From Ascochyta rabiei (lineage: Eukaryota > Ascomycota > Dothideomycetes > Pleosporales > Didymellaceae), in the NCBI RefSeq assembly GCF_004011695.2, contig NC_082405.1, forward strand, positions 2,541,001-2,605,000: a DNA stretch of 64,000 nucleotides, written 5' to 3'. Below are positions 31,779 through 44,119 of the stretch, one piece after another. The first letter of the stretch is position 1; each line of letters opens with the position of its first letter. The notes under the pieces are model-generated. The model did not search any database, was not told the DNA's origin, and was given only the letters and a program-made list of their open reading frames with translations. The position numbers and the translations under genes are program-made.

Positions 31779-33601
31779 CGTGGAAGTTAGAGAATGACAA
31801 GTGGTCAAAGTAAGATGTGCTTAAGGAGAAAGAGGCTCATGGAAAGGATATTCGGAATTTTTGTGTACAGCCAGAGGAGACTCCGGATGAACGATAACGG
31901 AAGACGTGGGGAGCGCTCTTGAATAACTTGGAGCCGCCGACCACTAACCATGATCGGCCTAGAAGCACGTCGGAGGCGTATGTTTAGTGCAATAAAATCG
32001 GAACCGTACTACGTTGATCAGAGCGCAGTCAAGTTGTGTGTGGACATGTCGGTGTCGATCGCTCACTAACGCCCCCGGATTTGAAGTAGGTTATGCGGGG
32101 TTGCCACTATTAACAAGAGCAGATCAAGAACTGGCGGATCCTCACGACTTACAGATCGCAAGAATCAATTCCGTAGATGCTGTGCAAAAAGTATGCTCGG
32201 AATGAGAAGCCCGTGTCCAATGTCACCTCGAGGCGCGCACGCCTATCGGGATCGTTGTCAGTTGGGCCGAAGATAAGAGCAAGGAGCATGCTTGGACAAA
32301 GCTTGGGGCCCTCACTCCTTCTTATTGCCACGCCAGAAACCTGCCTGCATCCACGATCAAGCTCCCACATAATTTGAGCCGCATCTTTTGGTTGGGACGA
32401 CTACGCAGTGTGCGCTCCACAAAGAAGCAGTATCGCGCACCGGCAGCTGCTCAAGGGACTGCTTCAAGCAGCAGCTGCGGCCCAGCGTGCTCCAGACTCT
32501 TGGGGACGGGGGAGGGGGCATCCCGTGTCGCCATGGTGCGCTCCCCACTCGGAGTCCTGACGGTCTTCTGCCAGTGGGGCCATTACCACATAGCGCATGT
32601 TTTCGAGATGCGGGCAGCTGCGCCAAGCGCAAATTTCCTGGAGAAATTTGGGGTAGAGCGACGAACTGTCTCATATTGGACGCGGAAAGCCCGAGACCAC
32701 GAGCGCAAGCTACAAAAGCCCTTTCACTCAGGGCCAAAAACTGTTCATGGTCAGATGATGACAAGGTTATGAGATTGCCAGACAACGGCTTCCCACCGAT
32801 TGGGAGGAGCACAAAATTTACGCATAGCGGCGGTACCATCGTCAGGGCTGAGTCCCCCAGCGCATTAGCCTCTCGACCGGACAGGCCACAGGCCTGTAGT
32901 TGTCAAGAGCTTGAAAATCGACCAATTCCGTGAAGGGAAGTCGAGTGCTGTGTTGAGATAAGCGACTGCTCTCAGAGCGCCTCGTAGGTGCTAGGCACTA
33001 TTCTGCAGGTGCAGGCATGTGTTGGTCCGTCACTGAGCAGGGCTGAACCGCGCGCTCGAGTTGGATGCAAATTCAGTGCGCAATATCGTGAACTAGACAG
33101 TCACACTATGTGCAAACGTTGCTACGCTGTCAAACTGTAGTGCTCGCAAGCTTTGGGAATACAGTAACAAGCTTTTGGTAATTCCGGCTGCTTATCCTAA
33201 CCGTTGACTGACACACGTTAGTATGCTTAACAGATAACATAAAGCACCACCGAGCTAGACATACCACTAAGCCAGATACGACTTTTAGCATTACTGATAC
33301 CTTATACGGAATAATTAAATCCCTACCACTCTCTATAGAGCCTATATAGGTTCACGGATATATACTTGTCTGATCCCCTACTAGTCTAGGACCAGGATCG
33401 GGTGGGTCGGTAATATCGGTCTTACTGATCTGACCGGCTTGTGTCTCTGGTCTTCCCCACGTGATTGTGGCCCTTCACTGCGACAAAGCAAAAGTACTAC
33501 CTACAGTAGTACCTACTTATAAGTTTAATGTACTCTAGTAGGCATTTATATAATTACTTTACTATATCTGCTAGCTCTAAATATACTGTTTTTAGAATGT
33601 T
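31779..33601. other. Intergenic: transporter promoter, then unassigned sequence
   Basis: Open frames at 32357-32933 on both strands overlap each other and resemble no family. From about 33120 the sequence turns AT-rich (see the entry at 33120). Confidence 0.45.
33120..33600. repeat. AT-rich stretch, possibly a RIP-degraded repeat relic
   Basis: Abrupt change to TA-rich sequence (many TAT, TTA, CTA words; TATATAGG, GGATATATACT) with no open frame, ending just at the 3' end of the Mms1-like gene. The base change and excess of TpA resemble RIP-treated repeat remnants in this group. No termini or target duplication were found, so this is only a suggestion. Confidence 0.3.
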
Positions 33602-36600
33602 CTATAGTAAAGGCATAAGTACCTCGTCCATCCACTCTTTAATGCAAACTAAGATGTTAGCCGCGCTAGCATGTCCATCCTGCAGGTAGTAGCCATTATG
33701 CAACAGTAAACTTCTCCCAAGCTCTTCCAGCAATGCCGTTACCTCAGGTTCTACATGTGTCGAGATTAGATCTCGAAGATCGCCACCTTCGTTGAAAAAT
33801 TTCAGCAGTACATCACCATCGATATGGCTATTCTTAGGTGCAGACACTTCACGCTCCCTGTGCCTTGGATCAACGTCTCGAGCACGGATCGCGCAATCTT
33901 GCGCTCCATCAGCACCGTTCATGAGAACATCAAATATGTCCCCACTCCGATGTTTGACGATAGTGAACTGTCTCGCTGGGTCGCGAGCTTGCTTCAGTTC
34001 GACGAGGTTCTGCAGCAGACGCAAGATAACATGTGCAGGCTCAGACATGATGGAAAAGGCGTAGATGGTACCATCAGAGCAGGCACCTATGATGTCGTCG
34101 ACGAGGATACCTTCGAGCCTGTCCGAGCGCTTGGTGAAGCGTGAAGGTCGACGCCAGGCCGGACGAATATCTCCACGCTGAAGGCGAACGACCGTTCGTG
34201 GAAGGCGTGCCTCAAACAAAGTTGTTGCGGCATTCTTGAAAGCAACCTCGCCGGAGTGATACAGGCCAGAAATTGTCGCAGTCTTCTTGTCTGTGAGTAG
34301 GACAAGCGATTCTTCCCCTACTGCGGCATCGTTTCGGAGGTCGTTGGCGTGAAGTGCAAGATGATGGGTACACGAGCGTTCGCGGCTGTCGGTGAACAGT
34401 TGTACAATGTCAACTCTTGAATCATCAGGCTGACGAACAACTTCGTAACATAGATGGGAATGCTGTAGCGTAGATACAAAGATCATAGACTTCGAGACTG
34501 TGACGTGTATTCCGGGTGAGGGGAGCTCTTTGGATCCACGATTGATCCATCTAGCTGAGTCAGACGACATCTCTGAATGTTCGGCTTCGAGACTAACCTG
34601 CCAAGCTGCGCGTCAAACTCATCAAATGATAAGAGCTTACCAATAACGCTCACAGTAGCGCGGTTGTTAAACAAGGCAATACAATAGAGGGGATGAGGAT
34701 ACGTTGACTCTTTCTGTAACGATAATTTCGAACCACGCTGGCCCAGGTTGAAAATGAGTCTTCTCCCAGTCTCCTTGCCGGGCCCTGTTCCAATTCCAGT
34801 GCCCACAATCACAAGGTTGTATTTCTTGCCTCGGTTGTCCTCGAAAGGCCAATCGACAATTGAGTAGACACGTTCAGCGTGATTGAGAGCATAGTGCGCC
34901 ACGACTAGTCTGTCAGCAAGCCCGACTTCTACTTCCTTCTTTATCTCAACCTCATCGAGGGATTTGTCGTCGTGCACATTCAATAAAATGAGTGCTGAGT
35001 GTATCACCCGGTACCCGTCTGGCGGCGCACACAGTTCCTTGGCCTCAACTGTCGCTGCGAGCATTTTTCGCGGCAATGCCAGGTAAGCTGCGTGTGAAGG
35101 TTTGCCGCCTGTCATCAGCTTTCGTGGCAGTACTTTAGGCTTGTCCTCATCCCCGAAATATGATTGTGAAACGTGGTTACTCCGTTTGATATCAATATCA
35201 AGCTGCGTGTAGAGCATCTGGTCACCAGAAACGACGAAAAGAAAGCCATCCAAGTTCCTTTCAATCGTGCTTTCTGTTCCTGCCTTGTAAGGGAGCTGGT
35301 AAGTCGCAGTGACCGGACTTTGGAGGTACCCGGGACTTGCGCGATTAGTAAACCATACGGACTCAACATCCATGACTGAAGGCAGACTTGCGGAGCAGCG
35401 AACTCTGCAAAAGTCTGATCCGCATGACACGAATGCAGCTGCATGGTCGGTAGAGCATGCGTAGATCTGGGCTGAAGTCGACCCCATCTTCGTGATGTCC
35501 CAGCCTGATCTTTTTTTGGCAGTCGGTGCTCCGGATTGTATGTGGGGATCAACCAGTGGTGTTATCGGCAGGTCAGATTTGATTCCGTGGATGTTACGGC
35601 TAAGGAGGAGCCCTTCTCGGGTAGCGCAGACTAAGATATGGTCTGCACCCGAGGTCAATAGAACGGCACTCTCACACAGTGTCCGTAAACGTCCAGCAGG
35701 GTTGACATCGTCGAGAGAAGACTCGAAGATTTTAGACACTTCATACTCATGCATGACTTGGAAAAGAGTCACTTTCGAATCGAGCGTGCCCACCAAGATG
35801 TGAGGTTGTCCGCCAACTTCAAGAAGCTCTATGCAGGTCGGATCGGCGCTCAACGGATGACGTGACTTTTCTTGTCTGGATCTCCTGAACGTGCCTCCCT
35901 CCAGTACTGACGTGACGTCCAGGTAGGGGTTTCCATAATCTCTGAAGGTAGTTGCAATGAAGGGGAAACCGGACTTCGAAGCAGCGAGTAGTATTGGCGT
36001 GTGGAACTGGATCTTGTCGCTCAAGGCCAGGTTGGGAGGAGCGAGTATCTGGGCGTCGTTGCGAGTGATCTGTACCGAGAAGCCCTCCGCTAACATACAG
36101 GCCGAAATAGTCTCTTCAGTTCTGTTGATTCCATCATCGACAGGCTCGTCTTCATTTGGCAATTGAGTTTCGTTCCAAACTCCATCGTCCCAGGCACCAG
36201 AAAAACCCCCACGACTTTCTGGTTGCGTACGAACGAGCCGTAGAAGTAGAGTTTCGAGCGGCAGTGTTACAACTACCAAAGCATAGTGCTGTCTTGCACA
36301 TTTCCCATCGAGTTCCACGGTTTGACTACCATGGTGCATCACCCAAAGACCAGTACAACCGTTCATGCCGCTAAATGATCCATCGATCTCCGCTTGGAGC
36401 CCAAGTCGTAGCTCAGATAACTGTCCGTGCGGGGCAACTCCATTGGATACAAACAGTGCAGCTCGCTCGCGTTCAAAGGGATTCCGAATGCCTGGCAAAT
36501 CCGTCACACAGAGCCCTGTGAGCGGGCTCCAGTTTGGCATCGATTCCACATACGTGAATTGATTCATGGCTGGGTATTGTGTTGCATAAGAGTACTCCGT

Positions 36601-38054
36601 TGGCCACGAACCGACCCTACAAAGGAGTCCATCATTCCCTGCGGCCCCTGCCATGAGTACGTCTGGATACGATTGCGAGAATTCCGAGTTATCGACGCTG
36701 AGGCAGGCAAATGCTGTGTCGATCCGATACGGCCACTCGCCTGCATCATCCATATCAAGAGCATCTGCGGGGCCCTGCTCTATGTACATGACGCGGCCGT
36801 CTTCGCGTGCGATGTAGAATGCTTCCTTGGGAAAGTCGGGATTGCGAGGGGTCTTGTCCCACTGTACCCATCGCGGCCGATGTGTGCTGTCACCCGGACG
36901 AATCGAGCGCAGAATGTGGACGGGTATAGGAACGACTGTGCGCTGTGGAGCACCGGACAAGACGTCTTTGTAAACGCATACATGTGTCTCGAAGATCAGC
37001 AAAAAATCGGGGCTTCGACCAAGTGGAATAAGTAATGACGGATTCTGATCGTCTGAAGTTGTCAGTCCATTACCTGTGATAGCAGGGCAAGTTTGGCTTA
37101 CGCACCCAGATCGACCAAGACCCGTTCCGTGCGAGCAGTCACAGTATCGAGATCGTATCTACAGTCCCAGTCGAAACAGGTCATCTTCGTTAGCCCCTGA
37201 TGCGCAACGATGAACAAAAGGACTACATGGAAATCATCCTGGCCAGCCGCTGTTGAGAGAAACTCCATGTGCATGACACGACCCTCAATCGCAATGATGC
37301 GTTCGTCTTCGATTGGTGTTGTATCGTCGCCGTTTGCCAGTTCTTTGTGCCATGTTTGCATAGATTTGGTCTTGTAGAGCATAAATCGTCCTTCGTAAGC
37401 TGCCACGGCCAAGGCCCGGCATTTGGGATCTGTTGCGAGGTATTGACCAAGACGATCGAAACGCGATGATCCAGCGGGGAGCCTGACAGTCTTTTGTCGA
37501 AAGACGGGTTTGCCCGCTGCGCTGTGCTGAGCCCACAAGAACACCAACGTCCGCGATGACAGTGTCAGGACAGCTACTTCTGGAGGCAACATGTGGTTCT
37601 CGCTTCTGTTGGTTGACCGCGTGCCTCTGTGCATATTCTGGGCTTTGGGCAGCGGAATGCCCACGCTCCCGCTGATGTGAACCGCGCGGGCGTCGCCGAA
37701 CACTCGCGATGTGAGAATTCGGCCGCTGAAGTCTGACTTGGTCGCGGCATGGCGAAGGCGACCATAATCATGGATCTGGACGAGCTGTATTGAGTCTTCA
37801 CCTACTAGCACGATGTCGTTCAAATCCTTGTGACGTATGGTGGCGGGCAGAATGAACTTGAAGAGGGGACTCGGAAGGACTGTCCTGGAGAGAATGCCGT
37901 ACCCCGGTACCTGAGGATGGCTGGCCGGCTTGACGGCAGGCTCGAGCATCTCGGTGTCATCTTGCTGCGCTCGTGCCATGATTTGGTAGACGTCGAGCGG
38001 TCTTGACACCCACTCATTGTCAACAAGCACCAAACCCTGGACTTGGTGGTTCAT
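33602..38054 (-). CDS. Mms1/DDB1/CPSF-A-type beta-propeller protein (MMS1_N domain)
   Basis: Exons 38054-37106, 37052-34641 and 34572-33602; introns 53 nt (GTGCGT ... TTCAG) and 68 nt (GTAAGC ... TTCAG); 4332 nt, 1443 aa. Start at ATG 38054-38052, the first ATG in frame. The N-terminal block SRTVLPSPLFKFILPATIRH, NDIVLVGEDSIQ and the junction block PSLLIPLGRSPDFLLIFETH are typical of the fungal MMS1_N family, related to DDB1, Rik1, SF3b130 and CPSF160. The C-terminal part includes LPSPGIHVTVS, FVSTLQHSHLCYEV and RTVVRLQRGDIRPAWRRP. These proteins are adaptors or scaffolds in Cul4-type ubiquitin ligases, chromatin or RNA processing; which role applies here cannot be told. The acceptor of the second intron could also be 12 nt further on (CTCAG), keeping frame. 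Confidence 0.8.
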
Positions 38055-39100
38055 GTCGAGAGTTTTCCCAGTGCACGCACGGGGTCCAACCAAGGCCCAA
38101 GGGTACGATTCGCGAAGAAGTATCTCGATGACGCTAGACGGGGGATGGCACAAGGGTACGTGGGGCAGGCTACGTGACTGGATGGCTGGGAGCGAATGAA
38201 TGGCAACGTAGGACGGGATTCGCTGACTGCAGAACTGCCAGAGAGGCCCCAAGCCGTGACAAAGGCAACTAACGAAGAGAACTCAACAGAGCGGGGCGGC
38301 TACATGCCTCGAGTGATGGTGAGAGACGGCAGCGTGGAAGGTGCAGGATCGATAACGATTTGTTCGGATCTCGATTGCGAGATCCTGCAGCGCATCGACA
38401 GCACGATCTTGATTCAAGCGTGATTTGGGTGGGCGACAAAAGGCTGCTGCTGCCGTCAGTTCAAGATCCAGCTAGGGATGCTGGGGGCCAAAGACGAGGT
38501 GGGAGATTTGATTTGTTGATTCTACCGTGGTCGTTGTTACATGCATGCACGGTGGGTTTAGCGGGGCTCGGCGCATGCAGCTGCGGCACGGACTGGTTCG
38601 GGAGGCCGACAGCAAGTCATTGCGTCCCGGAGCGGCAGCGCTGCACTGTCAAAGAGCGGCAAGTGATGTGGACGCTCGGATCGACCATGCTTCCCGTTGG
38701 TGGTACTTGGGAGGCAATAGACAACTGTCCATCCAGAACCTTTGCTGCTGTACGGTTGTGCAGTTGTGCGGTTGTGCGGCTGTGCGGCTGTGCGGTTGTG
38801 CCGTCTACGGTCTCCCGTCTGCCGCGTGCCAAGCCCCGGGATCTGGACAGGGAAGGAAGAGGAAGGAGACAAGGGACAAGGGAAGGGTCGACCGTCGACG
38901 TGAACGGCTTGCGTGTGCCGAACCGTGCGAAACCACACCACACAACCCATCAGCATGCAGTGACGTACTGCACACGCGCTTCTCCGTGCTTCTGTCGTCA
39001 CATACAAAGGCAAACACGACGCCACATCATCTCCGGGCCATCAGCTGACCGTCGTGAGTGTGGACCGAGTGGCACTCGATCTCGAGATGTGGGTGAGGTC
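38055..39100. other. Divergent promoter region with a G-rich tandem repeat
   Basis: About 1.05 kb between the start codons of the Mms1-like gene (minus) and the TBC gene (plus). It holds the TGTGCGGY repeat at about 38757-38800. No other coding signal is supported; the longer frame upstream of 39101 lacks an ATG that improves the protein. Confidence 0.5.
38757..38800. repeat. Tandem octamer-like repeat (TGTGCGGY)n
   Basis: About five imperfect 8- to 9-bp copies (TGTGCGGT, TGTGCGGC) in the shared upstream region, about 300 bp before the TBC start. Confidence 0.75.
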
Positions 39101-40500
39101 ATGGCAGCCTCTCGCTCTCGCACCCCTCGCACCCCATCACGCTCGGTGAGCCCTGGAAGCCCGCCTGCGCGGCGCTCGACCCCTGTGGATCTGTCGTTGG
39201 CCGACAAGGCCAAAGAGGGCTTGGTGACTGCTGCCTGCGACGAGGGCGATGTTGCTGCGCTCGTAGGCCTCTGTACGAGCACCCATGGCCTGGTGAGCGA
39301 TGGCCTGCGGCGCACAGCCTGGCCCATTTTATTGGGCTGTGGAAACACGGATACAGACACAGACAGCGAGACAGATACAGACACGCACGCAGACGTAAGT
39401 GCACGCACACGTGTCCATGCAGAAAAAACACCCTGGCAGGATCTGCCGGCACATCGTGAAGAGGGCCAGGTTGCTCTTGACGTGAATAGAGCGTTTGTGT
39501 ACTACCCCAAGCATGGTGAGTATCTGGCAGACGTTCAGCCTACCACACTGTTCGTGCTGACGAACGAACCGCAGACTCGGAGAAAGAGCTCGACCACCGG
39601 AAACGCGAGCTTTCCATGGTCATCCTCGAGGTGCTGCGCCGGCATCCAGCACTGTCCTACTTTCAAGGCTACCACGACATTGTGCAAGTCCTCTATCTTG
39701 TCTTGGGTGTCCGCGCCGCCCCCCGCGCCGCCGCGCGCCTGAGTCTTCTCCGTATCCGAGACTTCATGCTCTCGTCGCTCGAACCCGCCATAGCCCAGCT
39801 CGAACTCCTGCGTCCGCTGCTTCAACATGCCGATCCAGTGCTCTACACACATCTCCCCAAAAGCTCAGCAACATTTGCGCTAGCCGGCACCATTACCATG
39901 TTCGCTCACAACATCACAGTGTACAAGGATATCACGAGGCTGTTCGACTTCTTTCTAGCACATCATGCTGTCATGCCACTCTATTTCTTCGCGGCTGTCG
40001 TCCTTTCAAGAAGGGAAGAGCTGCTGGAGATTGACAAGGAAGACGAGGACATCCTCCACGTCATGCTCAGCAAGCTGCCTGAGCCATTCGATATTGAGTT
40101 TCACATTGCGCGCTCGATCGAGCTCTACGAGAGGCTTCCTCCTTCCACGCTGCACAGCTGGGAGTGGTGGCGCATATCATCATCGAGTGTACTGAAGACT
40201 TCAGGTACCCTGGCTGACTTGCAGCGTTTACCCCTGGCAGCTGGCGAGCGCTACTTTGCCCAGCAAGAGAAGGAAGTTTGTAGGCAGCAATTCCAGAAAC
40301 AGCTGTTGCAACAAGCTTCCAGAAATTTCAAGTTTTTCCAGTCACGCTTGTGGCATTACCGCCGCTTTGGAGCTGTTAGTTTTGCAGTCGCGGTTGGCCT
40401 ATATGCCCTTTGGCTCGGCAAAAATGGCAGTATTGGCCCTGCACAATATCCTCTGTTTGGGTATCTAGACATGCTTCTCCGGCGGTTCTGGGGTGCATAG
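39101..40500 (+). CDS. TBC-domain Rab GTPase-activating protein with C-terminal membrane anchor (Gyp8/TBC1D20 type)
   Basis: Exons 39101-39515 and 39575-40500; intron 59 nt (GTGAGT ... CGCAG); 1341 nt, 446 aa. The TBC catalytic pair is visible: the Arg finger in LDVNRAFVYYP (D-x-x-R) and the Gln finger in LSYFQGYHDIVQVL. Next come SATFALAGTITMFAHN, RLFDFFLAHHAVMPLYFFAA and ILHVMLSKLP. Near the C-terminus, a hydrophobic helix (GAVSFAVAVGLYALWLG) fits a tail anchor, as in Gyp8 and TBC1D20, which act on Rab1/Ypt1 at the ER-Golgi boundary. An insertion of Thr-Asp repeats (TDTDTDSETDTDTH) sits between the first TBC helix region and the Arg finger, encoded by a CA-rich repeat at about 39349-39400. 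Frame across the intron is confirmed by DSEKELDHRKRELS. Confidence 0.88.
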
Positions 40501-40969
40501 AATTTCGGGCACGGAGACTTCACAGCGACACTTCTTCATGCTCGGCACGCGAGACCCTCTGGAGTTGAATAAAAGCCTTTGTGTTTCCTAAACATGTGGA
40601 ATCTCAATACATCGAAACATGCATTATCACACTCCAGGCATGCATTCTTTGCGAGACATTGTACCACGTACGCGCATGATGGCAAATAGACTTTTTCTTT
40701 TTTTCTTTTTTTTTTTGCTTACTCATATCGAACGAGCTCGCTCAGGTCTTCCATCACAATCGTACCACCAGATAAAAGCTGAGAAGACGGGGACCACACT
40801 CCCTCTGCAATTCCATCATTTTCGGCCTTTCAAGCCCTGTGGTCTGTATTGGCCGTTACAATCATGGCTAGACGAAGACAGCTCACCTGTCCTAAAGCTT
40901 ACGGGCGACTCGCTCACTTGCAGCATGGCTCCAAGGAGGTGTTGTCGTAGACATAGCAGTCCTCACTCT
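40501..40969. other. Intergenic
   Basis: 3' flank of the TBC gene. A T-rich tract lies at about 40692-40719. No gene supported. Confidence 0.5.
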
Positions 40970-40977
40970 TACCGTCT

Positions 40978-41499
40978 TAACCCAGGCCAAGAGCCTTGTC
41001 GCCGTTGCATCCGAGGACGCAACTACAGGTAGGTAGCATCGCAGTAAGCCTCGCCGGTAGAAGCACAGCGATCTCTAAATCAGCGATTACCGCGGGCGAC
41101 CTTGATAGAAGAAAGCTTCGCGGGCGGATGTGGATCAGGTCCACACTCAGCCTTGCAGACGGCATTCCCGTTTCGCATTTCACAGCAGCCGGGCTCGGAG
41201 CATTTGCGATCGGTTCGCTAGAAGCCTTTGTCGTCGCATGACTTGTAGACGTAGTTGGCGGTGTCGCACTGGGAGTCTCCTGAAGTACATTCGACTTCCT
41301 TGTCACAGTAGGCATTACCAGCGGTAACAATGTGGCGGGCACCCACTTTGAAGCATGTCTCAGTCATCTTCCGCGCTGCAGATCATGACTGAAGTATTTG
41401 AATTGTCGCACGTGTTGGTCCCGAGGTGAGATTCTGACGCCATCACAGCGAATAATGGTGACAGGACTTTGAGTAGGGTTGTTCTCTTTGCTGGCTGCA
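40978..41499 (-). pseudogene. Decayed small secreted cysteine-rich protein gene
   Basis: ATG 41499-41497 begins a signal-peptide-like N-terminus (about 24 residues, LLKVLSPLFAVMASES) followed by cysteine-containing sequence. The cysteine-rich reading then continues on the same strand with shifts. There is a one-base frame change near 41362-41366, then ETCFKVGARH ... SQCDTANYVYKSC; a TAG at 41220-41218 inside that frame; further cysteine-rich codons after it (KCSEPGCCE, VCKAECG); then interrupted Cys-rich pieces down to about 40978 (CSCVLGC). Some breaks might be unrecognised introns, but no good donor/acceptor pair removes the first shift or the TAG. Looks like a former secreted protein of roughly 150-170 residues. 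Function unknown. Confidence 0.5.
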
Positions 41500-42132
41500 T
41501 GTTGGATGGCGGGGCTGCGATTAAGGTGTTGTGGGTGAGAAATTGGATGCGGGGTAAGGGTGCGTGAGTGAGGGAAGTAGAGAAAAAATCAGGAATCGGA
41601 TGGATTCTTGAAGGTGAGGTGAAGGAAGTCAACGTGCAAAAGCGTTTGTCGATACGATGTCGTGACACAGAAGGAAGGAGCGAGAGAGCAGAGGCCACTG
41701 GCTTACCGAGACTGGATTTGTGTATTCTGCGGACTTGCAATAGCTTTATGGAGCATTTGAATCCTTTGTTACACAAGATAGTACGTCGCATAGTGTAAGG
41801 AAGGATCAGCGCCAGTGTGCGGACTAACCATATGAACAGACAGAAGGGTCAGGTCGTGACACGGACGCTCGAATCGCACGCAAATCATGACAATAGAACA
41901 CAGAAGCAGGTATGAGCGTGACTGGCATTCAAGACTTTGAACAGACGTTGTGAGATGGACGTAAACTCTTCTGCAGCATGTACTCCATATCCCTGGAGCG
42001 CCCTGACGCCGTACATGTGAAGATTCGTAACGATGTTGACCAACGACAAGAAGATGATGAGAAGGTCGAGGTATGCGGCCGACGCTTCATTAGCGTGGAT
42101 TAAAGGTACCCATTCGACAAGCAAACTTGAAC
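41500..42132. other. Intergenic, with a doubtful short frame at 41885-42136 (minus)
   Basis: The frame at 41885-42136 overlaps the stop of the gene at 42133 by ATGA and contains one hydrophobic stretch (LDLLIIFLSLVNIVTNL). It may be chance or an alternative 3' exon of that gene. Nothing else seen. Confidence 0.4.
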
Positions 42133-42696
42133 TCATGGCTTCCTCTCAGTGCCAGATGCATATCCAGCACCCTGCTTGGCGTCGGTCATGAGATCTGCGT
42201 TGTATAATCTCCTGTAATCTTGCTCGTTCCAGGTTTGCTGCTGGGCAAGAGCACCAAGACTCAAACCTCGCGACCGTGACTTCTTGAGGGTATCCCCTTG
42301 TGCAAGACCGACCGCGCTATAGTCGGGGACCACACCCTGGCCTGGTACTGGAAACGGCAAAGACTGCGATGGTGATGTGACTGTTGCCTCGTCCGTGATG
42401 TTGTCGGGCAACTCGGTATGTGTGGACAGGTTTGACGAGACTGAGTTTTGCGCATGTGCCATCTTTAGAGCCTTCTCGTAGTTGTGAGAGCTAGCTCGAA
42501 CGACGCCTGGTCGTCGATACGCAGTACGCGCTTCGTCGGTAGCGATGGTTGAGTCCGGGGCTGCTGAGTCGGTCTGCTTCAGGGTGTTTTGAAAAAAGGC
42601 TTCTTCGACCTCGGAACGGGTGTTGGGTGTAAGGCCAGAAGGCGTGGGGTCGCCAAACTCAGCATCAGAGGGAGGAACGCCTAGGGATGAGCTCAT
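42133..42696 (-). CDS. Unknown 187-aa protein
   Basis: ATG 42696-42694 to TGA 42133. Hydrophilic, Ser/Thr/Pro-rich and mostly disordered, with a helical EVEEAFFQNTLKQ and SHNYEKALKMAHAQNS, a basic LKKSRSRGLSLGAL and TWNEQDYRRLYNADLM near the end. No signal peptide or membrane helix in this frame. Family not recognised. The protein-like composition and a complete ATG-to-stop frame support it as real. The stop overlaps an ATG of a short frame with one hydrophobic segment, so a spliced longer form cannot be excluded. Confidence 0.6.
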   Translation of the reverse strand: MSSSLGVPPSDAEFGDPTPSGLTPNTRSEVEEAFFQNTLKQTDSAAPDSTIATDEARTAYRRPGVVRASSHNYEKALKMAHAQNSVSSNLSTHTELPDNITDEATVTSPSQSLPFPVPGQGVVPDYSAVGLAQGDTLKKSRSRGLSLGALAQQQTWNEQDYRRLYNADLMTDAKQGAGYASGTERKP

Positions 42697-44119
42697 ATTT
42701 GCGTCGTTTGATCTGCTGTTTTTTAGTAGGCAACACGTCTTAGAGTTGAGTGAACACTTGGTACTATTGAGGCTGCTTGCAGTACGTCAAAGATCAGGTC
42801 TTGTTTGGAGTGTAGCTTCAACTGTCGAGAAAAGTAAGAAACGCAACAGCAATCACGAACGGTAGCTGGAGCAAGTGCGCCTCTAAACTGGACTAGAAAG
42901 AAACAAAACTTACAACAAGTATTTCATAAACCGACTATCAGCCTTGTTTTGTGATCGATACCACAACTCGGTCCTGCAACACCTTTATTGATGTAGCGTG
43001 TTCACCGTATGACAGCATTCCTTGGCGAGTGACGTCGTTTAGGCTAAGGGGTCCAACATGCAGAGATCCAACCTCAAAGTAGCAGCTTTTCGGCGCTCCA
43101 TCGGCGATGCAACCCGATGTACGCTACAACGGCTCGCTTGCATCCACACCCATGTTAATGATACGGGTTATGTGGACGAGGTGCTCAGAAGGCGCTGCGA
43201 ATGGTGGGGATATGTATTTAGATGGAACGGATTATACCTACCTCGAGGGCAGCAAGTGAGTAGTAACACTCTATGGAAAGATCTCGATTGTAGGAGAGTT
43301 ACAGACTGTGAAGGCGATGACCCTCACCCTGAAGTCATAAAGGACAAGACCGATGAACTCGCGGTAAACGCTTGAGAGCCTGACGTATGCGGTCCCGGAT
43401 AACAGGCACAAAACTGTGCGCTCTTTCTACACAGTACCCGACAGCGTGGATGGCACGACCCTTGCAACGACCCACAACAGTTCCTTTGGTCCAGACTCAC
43501 CTGCTCTGATGTCAGCTCACGCCAGCCTTCCTGGGACAAAACGTCACTCGGTTCCTATTCTCTAAGCACTCGTGTTTGCAATGGACAACGCTTCAAGGCT
43601 CACCAGGGTTCACTGTACTTAAGGCTGGGGCGCACAAGAAAGGGACAAGCATAGTAAGGAACGCACAGCAACAGACCAGAAGGACTGGAATGCCGCCTCA
43701 TCCTGGACTTTCAAGGTAGCGAGGATTTCTTCAGCTGCTACCAACCGTCCATTAATCATCTATGGTATCCCCCCCTCTCTGTGTATGCTCAGTAACACTC
43801 TCTCAGAGTAAGGCTCGAGCAAATCTGTACTGGCATTGTCAACGTGTAAGATAGTGTGAAGGACGATTCAGTACTTGGAGATCCTTCGATGGGACCTAAA
43901 ACACATAGTCGGCCCTTTTTCACGATGTGTGCAAGGGATTCTAGCAGAAGCGGTTGTGTCTAGTATATATGCATGGCATTGCAGGGCTCGCTGAATGGTG
44001 CGAGGAACATGGGAGAAAGTTAACTTCGACACCAGGTATCGTAGCTAAGAAGATCAGCTCCAGTCAATCAAAGCCTTTCGACGACCACAATTACACCTCT
44101 CTCTCTCTCTCTAGACGAC
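42697..44119. other. Intergenic, no supported gene
   Basis: A 105-codon frame (43058-43375, plus) starts with ATG but shows no domain or codon pattern to support it. A CT repeat lies at about 44096-44112 just before the next gene. Confidence 0.45.

Noticed and set aside
32357..32933. Overlapping open frames of 130-180 codons on both strands
   Set aside because: Mutually overlapping, no domain, no supported start or splice sites.
43058..43375. 105-codon plus-strand frame with ATG
   Set aside because: No domain, signal or neighbouring support; length is within chance for this region.
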